From assembly GCA_910574935.1 (NCBI GenBank), contig CAJTCU010000002.1, positions 248,001-312,000 on the forward strand: a stretch of 64,000 nt of DNA, read 5' to 3'. The stretch is from Oscillospiraceae bacterium (GTDB taxonomy: Bacteria > Bacillota > Clostridia > Oscillospirales > Acutalibacteraceae). Position 1 is the stretch's first letter; each line of letters begins with the position of its first letter. A program made the position numbers and the translations under genes. Positions 51,851-61,251 of this stretch are shown piece by piece. Under the pieces are notes generated by a model. The model was given only the letters and a program-made list of their open reading frames with translations. It made no database searches and had not been told where the DNA came from.

Positions 51851-51918
51851 ATTATGTATTGAATTACGTCCTTATTTTAGCTTACTTTTGATTCTTTATA
51901 AGAAAAATAATTCTTTTG

Positions 51919-51947
51919 TTGATTTTTACCAATAAATGGTATATAAT
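51919..51947 (+). promoter_or_regulatory. Promoter of the secreted-protein gene
   Basis: TTGATT (51919-51924), 17-base spacer, TATAAT (51942-51947), in an AT-rich stretch about 70 bases before the start codon. Confidence 0.75.
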
Positions 51948-52013
51948 AAATTTGTACTCAGGGTGGATTCACAGCATGCCCATGAAGTACAAAGTAATTA
52001 GGAGGTTACAATC

Positions 52014-53192
52014 ATGAAGCGTTTTGTTTCTATGCTCTTGGCCGTGCTGCTCATTGCCGCCGTGCCCAGTGTTGCTTTCGCAAAAACTGACGACGCAGCG
52101 GAAAAACGGCGCTATTATGAGGATTTTATCGCTAAGGCGGAGCAGGCCCTGCGGGAAGAAATGGAAGCCGCCGGCTACACCGAGATTAAGACCACTGCCG
52201 CCGAGGTACTGAAAAAAGCCAAAATCGACCCCAAGGTCAGCGCCTTGGCCTATTCCGACCTGGAAAACGCCAGCCCGGCCCAAAAAGAGAAGATTCTGGC
52301 CGCCCGCCGCAAGATCATCTTCCAGGTTGACAGCTGGTACGACGATATGGGCGGGGTGTATTCCGCAAAAATTGACCCCAAAAGCAAGACCTGGAAATCC
52401 AGCCCCCGGTTTAGCGAGCTGTTCCCCGGCTGGGACGTGCCCACCGAGGAGGCGACCGAGCCCGTAAAGACCAGCCAAGAGGAATTGAAGGCTACGCTGG
52501 AGAAGGACCTAGCCGAGCAGGGCTACACTAAGGTCGCGCCCATAACCAAGCAATCCTCTTTGGCCAGCATCGATGTAGCCCCCAAGACCCGGGCCTTGGC
52601 CTATGCGGACTTTGAAAAGGCTACCCCTGCCCAGCAGGAAAAGATTCTGGCCGCGCGGAATGAGGTTATTTTCAGCGCGGAAGGATGGTATGATGACCAG
52701 GGCGGCGTGTATGCCGTTAACGTGAATGAGGAGTCAAAAACCTATCAAGAGGTGCCGAAGTTTAGTGAGCTTTTCCCCGATTGGGATGTACCTACAGAAC
52801 CAGATGTGGATATAGGTGAAACCGCCATTCCCACATCTAGCGATACCTTTACCACCCGGTTTAACGGTACAGTTTCTGTGCCCAAATATGAGGAGGGCGT
52901 AATCTCCGGATATTTCTATACTACAGGAACTATCAGAGGGGTCACTGGCGAGTTTTACGAAACTGTTTTAAGCTTGCAGAACTGCACCACTATTAATTTA
53001 GGTTTAACAGATCTATCGGGTCCAACTCCCAAATCATTGGCCTGGCACAAAAATGCAAGAGCCGGTGAAAGATACCATTATACGGTCAATGGTAACACGG
53101 TTACTTGGTGCGGTTTCCGTACAAGCGTATATAATATTTCAAACGCTTCCGCCAGAATCCGTCTAGATGGAAAAAACGTTCCGCTTGGCTAA
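52014..53192 (+). CDS. Secreted protein with a duplicated domain of unknown function
   Basis: 392 aa with a clear signal peptide (MKRFVSMLLAVLLIAAVPSVAFA, cleavage near residue 23). Residues about 28-145 and 150-262 are two copies of one domain: both contain a helix (EEMEAAGY / EKDLAEQGY), SALAYSDLENASPAQKEKILAAR against RALAYADFEKATPAQQEKILAAR, WYDDMGGVYS against WYDDQGGVYA, and end FSELFPGWDVPTE / FSELFPDWDVPTE. A different C-terminal region (about 275-392) is beta-rich, Ser/Thr/Asn-rich and AT-richer, so it may have a separate origin. I do not recognise the family. No LPXTG or lipobox, so it is probably released. ATG preceded by TTAGGAGG. Confidence 0.8.
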   Translation: MKRFVSMLLAVLLIAAVPSVAFAKTDDAAEKRRYYEDFIAKAEQALREEMEAAGYTEIKTTAAEVLKKAKIDPKVSALAYSDLENASPAQKEKILAARRKIIFQVDSWYDDMGGVYSAKIDPKSKTWKSSPRFSELFPGWDVPTEEATEPVKTSQEELKATLEKDLAEQGYTKVAPITKQSSLASIDVAPKTRALAYADFEKATPAQQEKILAARNEVIFSAEGWYDDQGGVYAVNVNEESKTYQEVPKFSELFPDWDVPTEPDVDIGETAIPTSSDTFTTRFNGTVSVPKYEEGVISGYFYTTGTIRGVTGEFYETVLSLQNCTTINLGLTDLSGPTPKSLAWHKNARAGERYHYTVNGNTVTWCGFRTSVYNISNASARIRLDGKNVPLG

Positions 53193-53238
53193 ATCATTAG
53201 CCCAGTAACTACATGTTGTGAATCCACCCAAGTACATC

Positions 53239-53274
53239 AACAGCCCAGCGGGGCCTTTCCCCCGCCGGGCTGTT
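53239..53274. terminator. Terminator between secreted-protein gene and punA
   Basis: AACAGCCC-GCGGGG...CCCCGC-GGGCTGTT stem between two convergent genes, with TTTCC after it on the plus strand. Confidence 0.75.
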
Positions 53275-53302
53275 TCCTATCTCTATTGGGCAGTGCGCCC
53301 CT

Positions 53303-54124
53303 TTAAGCCTCCCCCTGCCGTAAATATTCCCACACCAGCCGCCGGAAGCGCTCCCCCACCTGGGCGGCGGTCTCCTGCACCTCTTGGTGGTCCAGGGGCC
53401 GACCGCCCAGGCCCGCCGCCTTGTTGGTAATACAGCTGATGCCGCACACCTCCAGCCCCGCGTGGCGGGCGGCCATGGCCTCGCAGGCTGTGCTCATGCC
53501 CACCGCGTCCGCACCCAGCAGCCGGAACATGCGGACCTCTTCCGGGGTCTCGTAGTTGGGGCCCGTGGTTTGCAGGTAGACCCCCTCCTTCAACTCAAAC
53601 CCCAGCCCCGCGGCGGCATCTCGGGCCCGCTGGCACAGGACGGGAGAATATACCCCGCTCATATCCGGAAAGCGGGGGCCCAGACGGTCCTCGTTGGGGC
53701 CAATGAGGGGCGAGGGCACAAAGCTGGCGATTTGGCCAGTAATCAGCATGAGGTCTCCGGGTTCTGGGGTAATGCCCCCAGCGGCATTGGTAAGCAGCAG
53801 TTCCTTTGCCCCCAGGGCAGCCAGCACCCGTATGGGCAACACCACATCCTCCATGGAGTATCCTTCATAGTAGTGGACCCGGCCCTGCATCACCGCCGCA
53901 GGCCGCCCCTCTACCGTGCCGAACACAAAACGCCCCTGGTGGCCCGGCACGGTGGACACCGGAAACCCCGCCAGCTGGGCGTAGTCCACCTGTGCCATTA
54001 CGTCCATCTCCTCCACAAAACCCCCTAGGCCCGACCCCAACACCAGGGCTGTTTGGGGCACAAAACGGGTGACCCTGCGGATGTCCTGAACGCAGGATTG
54101 GACGCGGCTATAAACATCAGACAT
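53303..54124 (-). CDS. punA: Purine-nucleoside phosphorylase (trimeric, PNP-I)
   Basis: Phosphorolyses guanosine/inosine-type nucleosides for purine salvage. 273 aa, the trimeric class. Motifs: TALVLGSGLGGFV, PGHQGRFVFG, VMQGRVHYYEGYSM, LLTNAAGGI, TTGPNYETPEEVRMFRLLGADAVGMSTACEAMAARHAGLEVCGISCITNKAAGL, the last two lining the active site. It has its own promoter and is divergent from recJ. The Bacillus equivalent is named pupG/punA. Confidence 0.93.
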   Translation of the reverse strand: MSDVYSRVQSCVQDIRRVTRFVPQTALVLGSGLGGFVEEMDVMAQVDYAQLAGFPVSTVPGHQGRFVFGTVEGRPAAVMQGRVHYYEGYSMEDVVLPIRVLAALGAKELLLTNAAGGITPEPGDLMLITGQIASFVPSPLIGPNEDRLGPRFPDMSGVYSPVLCQRARDAAAGLGFELKEGVYLQTTGPNYETPEEVRMFRLLGADAVGMSTACEAMAARHAGLEVCGISCITNKAAGLGGRPLDHQEVQETAAQVGERFRRLVWEYLRQGEA

Positions 54125-54158
54125 AAAAACACCTCTCTTCTCTAAGGTTTATAGTATT

Positions 54159-54187
54159 ATCATACAGTTTTCCCCAACGCTTGTCAA
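54159..54187 (-). promoter_or_regulatory. Promoter of punA
   Basis: Minus strand: TTGACA (54187-54182), 17-base spacer, TATGAT (54164-54159). Confidence 0.8.
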
Positions 54188-54276
54188 TGCCTGGACTTTG
54201 AGAGGTAATCCAGCGGCCAGCACCCCAGGGTACGGGCACTGGCCTGTATCGATATAATAATATTTATTATTAGCTA

Positions 54277-54305
54277 TTGCAAACCACGATAAATTGTGGT
54301 ATAGT
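54277..54305 (+). promoter_or_regulatory. Promoter of the recJ operon
   Basis: TTGCAA (54277-54282), 17-base spacer, TATAGT (54300-54305), 35 bases before the recJ start. Confidence 0.7.
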
Positions 54306-54339
54306 ATATTTATATATACATTTTGTGCGGAGGTACGCT

Positions 54340-56379
54340 TTGTTTATTCGCGAATGGGCCGTTTCGGAAGCTTCCGGCAGTTTTGCCGCCCCACCGGGCC
54401 TCTCCCCTCTACTGGCCCAGCTGCTGGAGCTGCGTGGGTTTGATACCCCGGAAAAGGTCCGGCAGCTGCTAAGTCCTCAATCTCTTTCCGACCCTTTTAC
54501 CATTAAGGGCATGGCAGGGGCAGTAAACCGCGTTCAGGAAGCCCTGAAAAATTATGAAAATATTGCGGTGTATGGCGATTATGACGCGGACGGTGTAACC
54601 GCCACCGCCATTCTCTATACCTATTTAAAGTCCGTGGGTGGGCGGGTTAGCTTTTATATCCCTCCTCGGGACGACGGCTATGGGCTGAACAAAGACGCCA
54701 TTCTCACCCTGTTTCGAGAGGGCGTAGAGTTGATTATTACAGTGGACAACGGCATTTCCGCTGTGGAAGAAATTGATTACGCCAACGAGCTGGGCCTGGA
54801 TGTGGTGGTTACAGACCACCACCTACCCCACCAACGCTTACCCAAAGCCTGCGCTCTGGTGGACCCCCACCAGCCCGGGGATGACTCCCCCTTTCGCGAA
54901 CTCTCTGGAGCCGGGCTGGCCTTTATGCTGGTAACGGCTCTTTCTCAGGGGACCGAACTGGACGCCATGGAAAAATATTCCGGCCTGGCGGCCATTGGAA
55001 CCATTGCCGACGTAGTGCCTCTTTTTGGAGAAAACCGGTCTATTGTGCGTCTGGGACTTCTCACCATGGAGAACCATGGCGCTGGCCACAGCCCCGGGCT
55101 GGAGGCTTTGCTCCGCCTGACCAAAGGAGAAATGAGCTCTACCGGCCTGGCCTTTTCCCTGGTGCCCTGTATCAACGCTACCGGCCGCATGGGATCTGCC
55201 AGCCGGGCCGTCCGTCTGCTTACCTGCCAGGACAAAGCCGCGGCCGAGGCTTTAGCTGCGGAGCTGCAAAATGACAACGCCCGCCGGAAGGACGTAGAGC
55301 AGCAGATCATTAGCCAGGTGGTGCGGTGGATAGAGAAAACACCCCAGGTCCGCCATGCCAGAATCATTGTGGCCGCTGGCCGGGGCTGGCACCACGGGGT
55401 GGTGGGCATTGTGGCGGCCCGTATTGCCGAGTACTACGGCAAGCCCTGCTTTGTACTCTCTGTAAACAACGGGGTGGCCCGGGGCAGCGGGCGCAGCATA
55501 GAAGGCTTTTCTTTGTTTGACGCCATACAGTTTTGCGCCCCGCTGCTTACCCAATACGGCGGCCACCCCATGGCCGGCGGGGTGACCATGCCCCAGGAAC
55601 ATGTGGCCAAGTTCCGGGAAATGGTAAACCAGTATGCCCAAAGCCACGCCCAGTCCATGCCTTTGCCTAAGCTAAGTCTGGACTGCTGCCTGGAGCCTCA
55701 CCAATTGACCCTGGAGAATGCCCAGGCTCTGCGGCCTTTAGAGCCCTTTGGCTGCGGAAACGCCCAGCCGGTTTTCGGTGTTTTTGGCGTAACCATTCAA
55801 GACCTCCTTCCGTTGGGGGCTGGCCACAGCCACACAAAGCTGGTCTGTGCCAAAGACGGCTGCACGTTTCAATGCCTGCGCTTCGGTGTAGCGCCCAAAG
55901 ATTTTTCGTATCCAGTAGGGGCTGTTGTCGACCTGGCCCTAAATATGGACCTGAATACCTACCGGGGAGTGGAACAGCTTAGCCTAATTTTACGGGATAT
56001 TCGGCGCTCCGGCCTAGACGCCAGAGCAAATATGGACAGCTGCCAGGCCTATGAAGCTGTCCAGCGCGGAGAAAACCCACCTGCCGCCCAAGAGCTGCCC
56101 CCCAGCCGCGAGGAACTGGTAGCCATTTATAAATGTCTAAAAAGGCACCATTTATTGTGGATAGATATAGAGACCCTACTATATGAGCTGCTTTCCCAGC
56201 AGATTCTTTTAGGAAAGCTGCTGCTTTCTCTAGACATTTTTCAAGAGCGCGGTTTGGCTATATTTCAATTCGACCGCAACCGGCTGCGTGCCGAACTTTT
56301 TAAGACCAATGAAAAGGTGGATATTATGTCCTCTCCGCTGCTACAGTTAGGCGACAAAGAGAATGCGGAGCCGGTATAA
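54340..56379 (+). CDS. recJ: Single-stranded-DNA-specific exonuclease RecJ
   Basis: 5'-3' exonuclease of recombination and repair, 679 aa. DHH domain: VYGDYDADGVTATAILYTYL (about residue 78), ITVDNGISAVEE, VVVTDHHLPHQRLP, and SGAGLAFML. DHHA1 domain: AGRGWHHGVVGIVAARIAEYYGKPCFVL and GSGRSIEGFSLFDA with GGHPMAGG. The C-terminal OB region is PFGCGNAQPVFG onward, plus about 120 extra residues typical of Gram-positive forms. TTG start at 54340, six bases after GGAGG; the longer frame to 54277 is rejected because it begins in the promoter's -35. Confidence 0.94.
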   Translation: MFIREWAVSEASGSFAAPPGLSPLLAQLLELRGFDTPEKVRQLLSPQSLSDPFTIKGMAGAVNRVQEALKNYENIAVYGDYDADGVTATAILYTYLKSVGGRVSFYIPPRDDGYGLNKDAILTLFREGVELIITVDNGISAVEEIDYANELGLDVVVTDHHLPHQRLPKACALVDPHQPGDDSPFRELSGAGLAFMLVTALSQGTELDAMEKYSGLAAIGTIADVVPLFGENRSIVRLGLLTMENHGAGHSPGLEALLRLTKGEMSSTGLAFSLVPCINATGRMGSASRAVRLLTCQDKAAAEALAAELQNDNARRKDVEQQIISQVVRWIEKTPQVRHARIIVAAGRGWHHGVVGIVAARIAEYYGKPCFVLSVNNGVARGSGRSIEGFSLFDAIQFCAPLLTQYGGHPMAGGVTMPQEHVAKFREMVNQYAQSHAQSMPLPKLSLDCCLEPHQLTLENAQALRPLEPFGCGNAQPVFGVFGVTIQDLLPLGAGHSHTKLVCAKDGCTFQCLRFGVAPKDFSYPVGAVVDLALNMDLNTYRGVEQLSLILRDIRRSGLDARANMDSCQAYEAVQRGENPPAAQELPPSREELVAIYKCLKRHHLLWIDIETLLYELLSQQILLGKLLLSLDIFQERGLAIFQFDRNRLRAELFKTNEKVDIMSSPLLQLGDKENAEPV

Positions 56380-56437
56380 TCGACAAAAAAGTTTTTGTAC
56401 ATCATCCCATTTATTTCCTTATCAAGGGGGCGATTTT

Positions 56438-58639
56438 ATGCCAGTCGTTCGGCAGATCAGCAGCTATGAAGAGCTACAAAGTATCGTGCAGGAAAGCGGA
56501 AAGGACTATGACCGGGTCCTCATTGGCCAGGCCTACCGGCTGGCTGACCGGATGCATCGGGACCAGAAGCGCCGCTCGGGAGAACCATATATTATTCACC
56601 CTCTATCTGTTGCCTCTATTTTGGTGGATTTAGGCATGGATACACAATCTGTTGTGTCCGGCCTGCTTCACGACGTGGTGGAGGACACGGAGTGCACCCT
56701 GGAAGAGATCTCCCAGATGTTTGGCCAGGATGTGGCTCTGCTCATTGACGGCGTGACCAAACTTGACAAAATCCCCTTCTCATCCCGAGAGGAAGAGCAA
56801 GCGGAAAATCTGCGTAAAATGCTGATGGCCATGGCCCAAGATATTCGGGTCATCATTATTAAGTTTGCGGACCGGATGCATAATCTTTCCACTTTGGAAT
56901 TTGTTTCTCCCCAAAAACAGCGGGATAAAGCCCGAGAATGCCTGGAAGTTTATGCACCCATTGCGCATCGTCTGGGCATCCGCACCGTCAAGGAAAGCAT
57001 GGAGGACGTTTCCCTAAAATACCTGGACCCCGCCGCCTACCAGGAAATCGACGACCTGTTGACCCAGCGAAGCGACACTCGAAACCAGTTCATCGACCAG
57101 CTGCGAGAGCAGATCAAAACTCGGATTCGCCCCGCAATTCCCGGTGTATTTATTGAGGGCCGTGTCAAGAGCATTTACAGTATTTACAGAAAAATGTTTA
57201 TACAGGGTAAAGATTTTGAGGAAATTTATGACATCTTTGCTATTCGCGTCATTGTGGATAGCATTGAAGATTGTTATAATGTTTTGGGCATTATCCACGA
57301 TATGTTTCAACCTTTGCCCAACCGTTTTAAAGATTATATCTCAACCCCCAAGCCTAATATGTATCAGTCCCTGCACTCCACAGTGATTACAAAGGCTGGG
57401 GTGCCTTTTGAGGTGCAGATTCGCACTTGGGAGATGCACCAAACCGCCGAGTACGGTATTGCCGCTCACTGGAAGTATAAGCTGGGCATGTCTGCCCGGC
57501 AGGCCGACAACCGTTCCTTGGATGACCGGCTGGCCTGGATCCGGCAAATGCTGGAAAATCAGGCGGACACAGAGGATGTTACCGACTTGGTACATTCCAT
57601 CAAAAGCGATCTGATCCCAGAGGAGGTTTTCGTCTTTACACCCAAAGGGGATGTGGTCAATTTGCCACAAGGGTCTAGCGTCATCGATTTTGCCTATGCA
57701 ATCCACAGCGCGGTGGGCAACCGAATGGTAGGCGCCAAGGTGGATAAAAAAATTGTCCCCTTAGATTACAAGGTGAAAACCGGCGAGATTATCGAAATAC
57801 TCACTAGCAAAGAGGTGGGCCGTGGCCCCAACCGGGACTGGCTGACCATGGTGCGCACCAGCGAGGCCAGAAGCAAGATTCGAGCCTGGTTTAAAAAGGA
57901 GCGGCGGGAAGAAAACATTGTGGAAGGCCGCAGTGAGCTGGAACGAGAGCTGCGCCGCAGCGGCGTGGCCATGACACCAGAGCTGATGCATTACATGGTA
58001 GAGAGCGTGGGCAAACGACACAATTGCAGTACCGCCGACGACCTGTATGCGGCCATTGGCTACGGCGGGATACAGCTTTGGAAGGTAATGCCCCGCGTCC
58101 GGGAAGAATACCAGAAAATGACAAAAGGATCTTCTGATCCACAAAATATTCCACCCCAACCCACCCCCTCCCGTCCGCAAAAAATAGCCAGCGGTGTGCT
58201 GGTAGAAGGACAGGACAACTGCCTTATCAAGCTTTCCCGGTGTTGCAATCCTCTGCCCGGGGACGAGATCGTGGGCTTCATCACCCGCGGCTTTGGCGTA
58301 TCCATTCACAAAAGATGCTGCCGCAACGTGCCCCAGGACCTGACCGACTGCCCGGAACCGGACCGGTGGGTGAGCGCCCACTGGGAGGGAGAGGTGAAGG
58401 ATGACTTCAAATCGACCCTGCATATTGTTGCTTTGGACCGGGCCGGGTTGCTGGCCGACGTAACCCAGCAGCTTTCAAGCATGAATATTTTCATCCATTC
58501 TCTGAACTGCCGGCAGGAAAAGGGCGGCGTAAACGCGGTGATTTCCGCTACCATTTCCATCAGCGGGCTTCCGCAGCTTCATAATATTATTGAGAAAATC
58601 TCTCGTGTCCGGGGCGTTTTCTCTATTGACAGGACTTAA
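56438..58639 (+). CDS. rel: Bifunctional (p)ppGpp synthetase/hydrolase Rel
   Basis: Makes and breaks the stringent-response alarmone. 733 aa. The HD hydrolase domain is intact (HPLSVASILVDLG, LLHDVVEDTECTLEEI, about residues 50-85; KFADRMHNLSTL), as is the synthetase domain (GRVKSIYSIYRKM, YDIFAIRVIV, PNMYQSLHSTVI, about 230-330). TGS (VFVFTPKGDVVNLPQGSSVIDFAYAIHSAVG, about 395-455) and C-terminal ACT (about 655-733) follow. Because both catalytic domains keep their motifs, this is the single Rel type of Firmicutes. Start at 56438 after AAGGGGG. Cotranscribed with recJ, as is common in clostridia. Confidence 0.95.
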   Translation: MPVVRQISSYEELQSIVQESGKDYDRVLIGQAYRLADRMHRDQKRRSGEPYIIHPLSVASILVDLGMDTQSVVSGLLHDVVEDTECTLEEISQMFGQDVALLIDGVTKLDKIPFSSREEEQAENLRKMLMAMAQDIRVIIIKFADRMHNLSTLEFVSPQKQRDKARECLEVYAPIAHRLGIRTVKESMEDVSLKYLDPAAYQEIDDLLTQRSDTRNQFIDQLREQIKTRIRPAIPGVFIEGRVKSIYSIYRKMFIQGKDFEEIYDIFAIRVIVDSIEDCYNVLGIIHDMFQPLPNRFKDYISTPKPNMYQSLHSTVITKAGVPFEVQIRTWEMHQTAEYGIAAHWKYKLGMSARQADNRSLDDRLAWIRQMLENQADTEDVTDLVHSIKSDLIPEEVFVFTPKGDVVNLPQGSSVIDFAYAIHSAVGNRMVGAKVDKKIVPLDYKVKTGEIIEILTSKEVGRGPNRDWLTMVRTSEARSKIRAWFKKERREENIVEGRSELERELRRSGVAMTPELMHYMVESVGKRHNCSTADDLYAAIGYGGIQLWKVMPRVREEYQKMTKGSSDPQNIPPQPTPSRPQKIASGVLVEGQDNCLIKLSRCCNPLPGDEIVGFITRGFGVSIHKRCCRNVPQDLTDCPEPDRWVSAHWEGEVKDDFKSTLHIVALDRAGLLADVTQQLSSMNIFIHSLNCRQEKGGVNAVISATISISGLPQLHNIIEKISRVRGVFSIDRT

Positions 58640-58700
58640 CTTTCTAAATTTTTTGGCAAATTTCACTTGTGCGTTTTCGCAGATGATTGGGGTGGTTTTT

Positions 58701-60164
58701 TTGAAGCTTTGGTTAACAGGGCATTCCTATCGGTACGAATGTGAAAATTTGTGCCGGCTCTTCTTCCCCTATAGCCCGGTGCGGGTAACCAGCCTGCCCG
58801 AACAGCCCGCGGGCGAACCCTGGGCCTGGGTGGCGGTATCCCACCAAAACAATTTTGATGCCTGCCAGGTGCGGGCCAGCGATGGCCAAACAGTGGAAAG
58901 CGCAGCCTGTCAGGCCCTAAATCTTTGCGAGTATGACGTAACCCGGCTGCTTTTTCAAACACTTTGCAAACTCACTGGCCTACAGCCCGCCTGGGGGATG
59001 CTCACCGGTGTACACCCCATCAAGCTGTTGCGTATGTGCTGCCAGGGACCAAAGGATTTTAGTTTGCAGCGGGGCTTTGATACCCTGCGCTTGAAATGGT
59101 CCGTGAGCGAGGCCAAGGCGGACTTGGCAAAACGCACACTTTCTGCCCAGCTGGAGCCTGTGTCCGCTCTCACTCCCCGGGACTTTTGCCTTTATGTCTC
59201 CATCCCTTTTTGTCCCACCCGCTGCTCCTATTGTTCCTTTGTATCACAAGATATCCAGCGGGCGGGCGCGTTGATTCCACAATATCTTGAATTACTCTCC
59301 ACTGAGCTAAGTCACGTGGGTTCTCTGGCCAAGCAGCTGGGACTTTCCCCAATTTCCATCTACATAGGCGGCGGAACGCCAACTACCTTATCCGCAGAGC
59401 AGCTTCAAAGCCTTTGCTCGGAGATCTCCCAGCACTTCGACCTTTCTCGTTGCGCCGAGTTCACTGTGGAGGCCGGACGGCCCGACACCATCACCAAAGA
59501 GAAACTGGCCACCCTGAGCAAGGCGGGGGTAACGAGAATCAGCATTAACCCCCAAAGCTTGTCCGACCAGGTCCTGAGGAATATCGGCAGAATGCACAAC
59601 GCGGCGGATGTGCAGACAGCCTTTGATTTAGCCCATACCGCTGGATTCACCAATATTAATGCAGACCTGATTGTTGGTCTGCCCGGGGACGATTATGAAG
59701 GATTTTGTAAAAGTTTAGACGGTGTTTACCAGCTGGGGGCCAACAATATTACAGTACATTCCCTGGCGCTAAAGCGCAGTGCGGAAATCGTAGTGAACCA
59801 GGAACTTTCCTCCCATAAGGGCTCTGCTTTAGCCGCACAAATGGTGGACCACTCCATTCACCAGCTCTCTTCCTGGGGGTTTGAACCCTATTATCTCTAC
59901 CGGCAGACCCGGATGGCAGGAAATTTGGAGAACACCGGGTGGGCCCTGCCAGGCACCGCATGCCGGTACAACATTTATACCATGGACGAAAGCCTTACGG
60001 TAATCGCCTGCGGCGCCGGGGCCATCAGCAAAATTAAGGACCCATTTTCCGATGCTTTAACCCGCAGCTTTAACTTTAAATATCCCTACGAATACATCTC
60101 CCGGTTCGGCGAAATACTGGAAAGAAAGGATGGCATCAAGGAGCTTTATGAGCAATTTTGCTAG
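58701..60164 (+). CDS. hemZ: Radical SAM coproporphyrinogen dehydrogenase HemZ
   Basis: Radical SAM enzyme of the HemN superfamily, HemZ type, about 487 aa. The iron-sulfur motif is YVSIPFCPTRCSYCSF (CxxxCxxC), followed by YIGGGTPTTLSAEQL, FTVEAGRPDTITKEKL, RISINPQSLSDQVLRNIGRMHN and NADLIVGLPGDD. The HemZ-specific N-terminal part (GHSYRYECENLCRLFFP, WGMLTGVHPIKLL) is present. Start is uncertain: TTG at 58701 has GGGGTGG six bases upstream and gives the usual MK-hydrophobic opening, while ATG at 58683 has no ribosome site. Whether it makes heme or acts on another porphyrinoid is open, since no other heme genes are nearby. Confidence 0.88.
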   Translation: MKLWLTGHSYRYECENLCRLFFPYSPVRVTSLPEQPAGEPWAWVAVSHQNNFDACQVRASDGQTVESAACQALNLCEYDVTRLLFQTLCKLTGLQPAWGMLTGVHPIKLLRMCCQGPKDFSLQRGFDTLRLKWSVSEAKADLAKRTLSAQLEPVSALTPRDFCLYVSIPFCPTRCSYCSFVSQDIQRAGALIPQYLELLSTELSHVGSLAKQLGLSPISIYIGGGTPTTLSAEQLQSLCSEISQHFDLSRCAEFTVEAGRPDTITKEKLATLSKAGVTRISINPQSLSDQVLRNIGRMHNAADVQTAFDLAHTAGFTNINADLIVGLPGDDYEGFCKSLDGVYQLGANNITVHSLALKRSAEIVVNQELSSHKGSALAAQMVDHSIHQLSSWGFEPYYLYRQTRMAGNLENTGWALPGTACRYNIYTMDESLTVIACGAGAISKIKDPFSDALTRSFNFKYPYEYISRFGEILERKDGIKELYEQFC

Positions 60165-61110
60165 CGGTTATATTAAGTATATTAACCATTTGGAACAGAT
60201 CAACGACGCAGCCATTGCCTCTCCCGCCAAAATGGTAGAGGAAGTGGAGGGCTCCTACCGGGAGCATTTGCGTAACATTGCCCGGAACATCACCGAGCGG
60301 CGGACGCCTGTACGCATTGTCATGCTCTCGGGGCCCAGCAGCAGCGGAAAAACCACCACGGCCCACCTGCTTCGGGACTATCTGGGAGATTTTGGCGTGC
60401 GGGCCGTAATTATTTCTCTGGACGATTTCTACTTGGGCGCGGACCGGGTCCCCCGGCTGCCGAATGGCAGCGCGGATTTTGAAACCGTAGCCGCCCTTGA
60501 TGAAAAGCGGATTTGCGCCTGCCTTCAGGATATTTTTGCCACAGGAAAATTTTCTGTGCCCCAGTACAGCTTTACTTTAGGCCGCCCGGAAGGTGAGGAC
60601 CGGCAATATGAGCTGGGGCCTAGGGACGTGGCCATTGTGGAGGGAATTCACGGGCTGAACCCCATTTTTACCCGGGACTTGCCAGAAGAGGCCTGCCTAA
60701 AGCTATATGTCAGCGTAAAGCAGCAGATTAAGGACGCCAATGGAGAAGTGATCTCCCCCTGGGACCTGCGCCTGGTCCGCCGGATTGTCCGGGACATCCA
60801 ATTTCGGAACGCCCCGGCCGAGCTGACCCTTTCCATGTGGCCCCAGGTGGTGGAGGGAGAAAACCGGTATATCCGCCCTTATCGTATGAGCGCGGACTAT
60901 ACAGTAAACTCTATTCACATTTACGAACCCTGTGTCCTGCGTACCCTGGCCATTCCCCTGCTGCGCGCCATTGCCGCGGACAGCCTCTATTATAAAAAAG
61001 CTAGAGATTTAGAGTCCCGCCTGATGCGTTTCGAGCCAATCCCCTTGGACCTGGTGCCGGATTCCTCGATGCTGCGGGAATTTTTGGGAAAGCGTCCAGA
61101 ACCCCTTTAA
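60148..61110 (+). CDS. Uridine kinase/phosphoribulokinase-like P-loop kinase
   Basis: 320-aa nucleoside-kinase-like protein. Walker A is MLSGPSSSGKTTTAHLLRDYL (about residues 58-78), with IISLDDFYLGADRVPRLPNGSADFETVAALD and VAIVEGIHGLNPIFTRDLP as in uridine kinases, and RRIVRDIQFRNAPAELTLSMWPQVVEGENRYIRPY matching the longer clostridial family. The N-terminal about 55 residues are additional. ATG at 60148 after AAGGAG, overlapping the hemZ stop by 17 bases. Uridine salvage is the likely role, but substrate is not certain. Confidence 0.85.
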   Translation: MSNFASGYIKYINHLEQINDAAIASPAKMVEEVEGSYREHLRNIARNITERRTPVRIVMLSGPSSSGKTTTAHLLRDYLGDFGVRAVIISLDDFYLGADRVPRLPNGSADFETVAALDEKRICACLQDIFATGKFSVPQYSFTLGRPEGEDRQYELGPRDVAIVEGIHGLNPIFTRDLPEEACLKLYVSVKQQIKDANGEVISPWDLRLVRRIVRDIQFRNAPAELTLSMWPQVVEGENRYIRPYRMSADYTVNSIHIYEPCVLRTLAIPLLRAIAADSLYYKKARDLESRLMRFEPIPLDLVPDSSMLREFLGKRPEPL

Positions 61111-61185
61111 TTTTAATATAGAAGGCAAAAATCCTAACGGGCAAAAAATTAAAGGATTCTTAATTATTTCGAAAGAGAAATGCGC

Positions 61186-61214
61186 TTTACATTCCCCTGT
61201 TAACTTGTTATAAT
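61186..61214 (+). promoter_or_regulatory. Promoter of the zinc-ribbon protein gene
   Basis: TTTACA (61186-61191), 17-base spacer, TATAAT (61209-61214). Confidence 0.8.
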
Positions 61215-61251
61215 AGAAACATCAAGTGAACCTAATAAAGGAGGATTTCTA

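Noticed and set aside
54277-54339. Upstream TTG start for recJ giving 700 residues
   Set aside because: That TTG is the -35 hexamer of a good promoter; the TTG at 54340 has GGAGG at the right distance.
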